NCBI GenBank assembly: GCA_030042915.1
Contig: JASHYS010000117.1
Span: 1 to 7,104, forward strand
Length of the DNA: 7,104 nucleotides
Direction of reading: 5' to 3'
From: Acidobacteriaceae bacterium
Lineage (GTDB): Bacteria; Acidobacteriota; Terriglobia; Terriglobales; Acidobacteriaceae
Shown here: one piece after another, positions 5,952 through 7,104 of the stretch
How positions within the stretch are numbered: position 1 is the first letter of the stretch
Layout: every line of letters begins with the position of its first letter
The notes under the pieces: model-generated
Databases searched by the model: none
What the model was told of the DNA's origin: nothing
What the model saw: only the letters and a program-made list of their open reading frames with translations
Program-made: the position numbers and the translations under genes

Positions 5952-6424
5952 TGAGAAAGATCTGGCTGGCGCTTGCTCTGGTCCCGGGAGCCTGCGCGGG
6001 GCTTTGCGCGGCTGCGCAAAGCCAAAGGTCTGCGGCCGCGAATGAGGTTCTGGCCGTGGAGCAGGCGCGCACCCAAGCGCTCGTCCATTCCGATGTGGCG
6101 GCCCTGGACCGGATCATGGCCGGCAACGTGACCTATGTTCACGCCAGCGGCAAGGTCGATACCAAAGCGAGCTACCTGGACGCAATCCGCTCCGGGCAGT
6201 TGCATTATCTTGCCTGGACTCCGATCAAGCTCAACGTCCGCGTGCTGGGCGAGACGGCAGTGATCGATGGTGAATACGCAGTAAAAGTCATCGATCATCG
6301 CGTGCAGGAAGCGCCCCTTGCTCTCGACATCTTCATTCTTACGGTCTACGCGCGCCGCGATGGGCGCTGGCAGCAGATTGCGTGGCAATCGACGCGCGAC
6401 GTGGCAAAAACGCCCGCGCAGTAG
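5951..6424 (+). CDS. Secreted DUF4440 / NTF2-like (SnoaL-like) protein
   Basis: A 157-residue protein with a signal peptide: MRK, a hydrophobic core (IWLALALVPGACAGLCAA), and probable cleavage near A22 before QS. There is no proper lipobox. The mature part fits the NTF2-like cone fold of DUF4440: VLAVEQARTQALVHSDVAALDRIMAGNVTYVHASG, with the usual D/E-rich helix and the VHASG strand. It continues through SYLDAIRSGQLHY and WTPIKLNVRVLGETAVIDGEY to FILTVYARRDGRWQQIAWQSTR. Family members range from enzymes to pure ligand-binding proteins, so no reaction can be assigned. The exported form suggests a periplasmic role. The ATG overlaps the yvcK TGA by one base (TGATG), with a weak GCGGAA site just before it, so it is translationally coupled to yvcK. 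It is probably the last gene of this operon. Confidence 0.85.
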   Translation: MRKIWLALALVPGACAGLCAAAQSQRSAAANEVLAVEQARTQALVHSDVAALDRIMAGNVTYVHASGKVDTKASYLDAIRSGQLHYLAWTPIKLNVRVLGETAVIDGEYAVKVIDHRVQEAPLALDIFILTVYARRDGRWQQIAWQSTRDVAKTPAQ

Positions 6425-6429
6425 CGGGA

Positions 6430-6450
6430 GGCACCTGGGCCGCCGGTGCC
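6430..6450 (+). terminator. Weak terminator-like hairpin after the DUF4440 gene
   Basis: GGCACC (6430-6435) pairs with GGTGCC (6445-6450) around a nine-base loop, 5 bp after the stop at 6424. An alternative, CGCCGG/CCGGCG (6441-6446/6449-6454), overlaps it. No T-run follows, so it is at best a weak or Rho-assisted terminator; it may also only shield the mRNA end. Confidence 0.35.
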
Positions 6451-6498
6451 GGCGCGCTGCTGGGCAAAAGAGTCAAAGCAAATTTCAGCAAAAAACTC

Positions 6499-6528
6499 TT
6501 TCCAGCCCAATTCACCTTGGGATAGAGT
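6499..6528 (+). promoter_or_regulatory. Weak promoter candidate for the DUF3617 gene
   Basis: TTTCCA (6499-6504, four of six) and TAGAGT (6523-6528, four of six) are spaced by 18 bases, in the most AT-rich part of the 147-bp gap. Transcription would start near 6535, about 37 bases before the GTG start. The match is modest, and read-through from the yvcK operon is an alternative. Confidence 0.3.
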
Positions 6529-6571
6529 CTTAAGAACGCGCTTCTGCTTCCCTGCGCGATGTGGAGGTTTT

Positions 6572-7081
6572 GTGAACAAGCCCCTGATTGGGACGATTCT
6601 TGGATGTAGTCTGATTGCAGGTGCGGCAACCGCACAGTCCCCCATAAAGCAGAGACCCGGTCTCTATGACGTGACCACGCAGATGAGCATGGACATGGCA
6701 GGCGCGCCGGCGATGCCTCCGCGCACCTCGCAGGTATGCGTGACGCAAGCCATGATCGACAAGTACGGCGGCGGTTTCAGCAACACGCAGGCGGGGTGCC
6801 AATCGTCGAATGTGGTGACGTCGCCGACCGGCATGTCGGCGACTGTGACTTGCACGGGAAGACTGAATATGACCGGAACCGTCAAGACCACCTTTGTAGA
6901 TGCGGACACGGTCAAGACGACCATCCAGATGTCGGGAACGTTGCCCAATGGCCAGGCCATGAATACGACGACGCAGATGACATTCGTCTATAAGGGAGCC
7001 GACTGCGGCAGCGTCAAGCCTCCGTCGATACCGTCGAGCACGCCCGCCACGCCACCGCCCACTCCGCCATCGGGCAATTGA
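6572..7081 (+). CDS. Secreted DUF3617 family protein with proline-rich tail
   Basis: A 169-residue protein with a signal peptide (NKPLIGTILGCSLIAGAATAQS; likely cleavage after A21). The mature part matches DUF3617, a family of small exported proteins of unknown function: QRPGLYDVTTQM near residue 27, a VCVTQAMIDKY segment, then paired cysteines (C56, C76, C94, C145) that could form two disulfides. Beta-strand-rich repeats with T-V-K-T-T (104-108 and 113-117) follow. The last 21 residues are a low-complexity proline/serine/threonine tail (PPSIPSSTPATPPPTPPSGN), longer and more proline-rich than the family core needs. I chose GTG at 6572 because GGAGG (6563-6567) lies 4 bases upstream and the signal peptide begins there; an upstream GTG at 6446 would bury the signal peptide behind 42 residues of unconvincing sequence. 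Confidence 0.85.
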   Translation: MNKPLIGTILGCSLIAGAATAQSPIKQRPGLYDVTTQMSMDMAGAPAMPPRTSQVCVTQAMIDKYGGGFSNTQAGCQSSNVVTSPTGMSATVTCTGRLNMTGTVKTTFVDADTVKTTIQMSGTLPNGQAMNTTTQMTFVYKGADCGSVKPPSIPSSTPATPPPTPPSGN

Positions 7082-7104
7082 GCTATTTGCGCGAATCAGG
7101 ATCG
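7082..7104. other. Window end, nothing recognised
   Basis: Twenty-three bases after the DUF3617 stop. No hairpin, T-run or start codon with a ribosome site is visible before the sequence ends. Confidence 0.6.

Noticed and set aside
5780..6388. 202-codon minus-strand frame across the yvcK/DUF4440 junction
   Set aside because: It overlaps two recognised genes and its own translation shows no family motif.
6446..6571. GTG at 6446 as the start of the DUF3617 gene
   Set aside because: It would place 42 unlikely residues before a clear signal peptide; GGAGG at 6563-6567 supports GTG at 6572.

Overview
The window is about 7.1 kb of GC-rich bacterial DNA. It looks like chromosome from an Acidobacteriota member, probably of the Terriglobia type. 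That assignment is inference: it rests on the style of the first gene (an S53 peptidase tail, Ig-like repeats and an internal hydrophobic hairpin ending in GCSSGSGG) and on the mix of DUF4254, YvcK, DUF4440 and DUF3617 proteins. I see no rRNA, tRNA, CRISPR array, insertion sequence or phage gene.

Layout. Positions 1-2112 (+) hold the 3' part of a large secreted sedolisin-type protease with four Ig-like repeats. Converging on it, with 16 bp between stops, is a two-gene minus-strand unit: a TetR-family regulator (2602-3267) followed 2 bp later by a stand-alone GyrI-like ligand-binding protein (2129-2599). The 209-bp gap upstream of tetR (3268-3476) carries two closely related palindromes, one lying between the -35 and -10 of the probable tetR promoter, so autorepression is likely. 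A DUF4254 protein (3477-4109, +) faces the other way.

A near-consensus sigma70 promoter (4189-4217) then starts what looks like one operon. It contains a small TPR protein (4311-4874), the YvcK/CofD-like factor (4884-5951, TTG start, 9 bp after the TPR gene) and a secreted DUF4440/NTF2-like protein (5951-6424, overlapping yvcK by one base). After a 147-bp gap with a hairpin and a weak promoter comes a secreted DUF3617 protein with a proline-rich tail (6572-7081). The last 23 bases hold nothing recognisable.

How the genes relate. The TetR and GyrI-like proteins probably form a self-contained sensing cassette. YvcK is a UDP-sugar-binding regulator tied to carbon flux and cell-envelope homeostasis in other bacteria; its TPR and NTF2-like partners here have no known role with it. 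I found no clearly new multi-gene system. The best leads are the membrane hairpin splitting the last domain of the protease, the paired operators, and the TPR-YvcK-DUF4440 operon.
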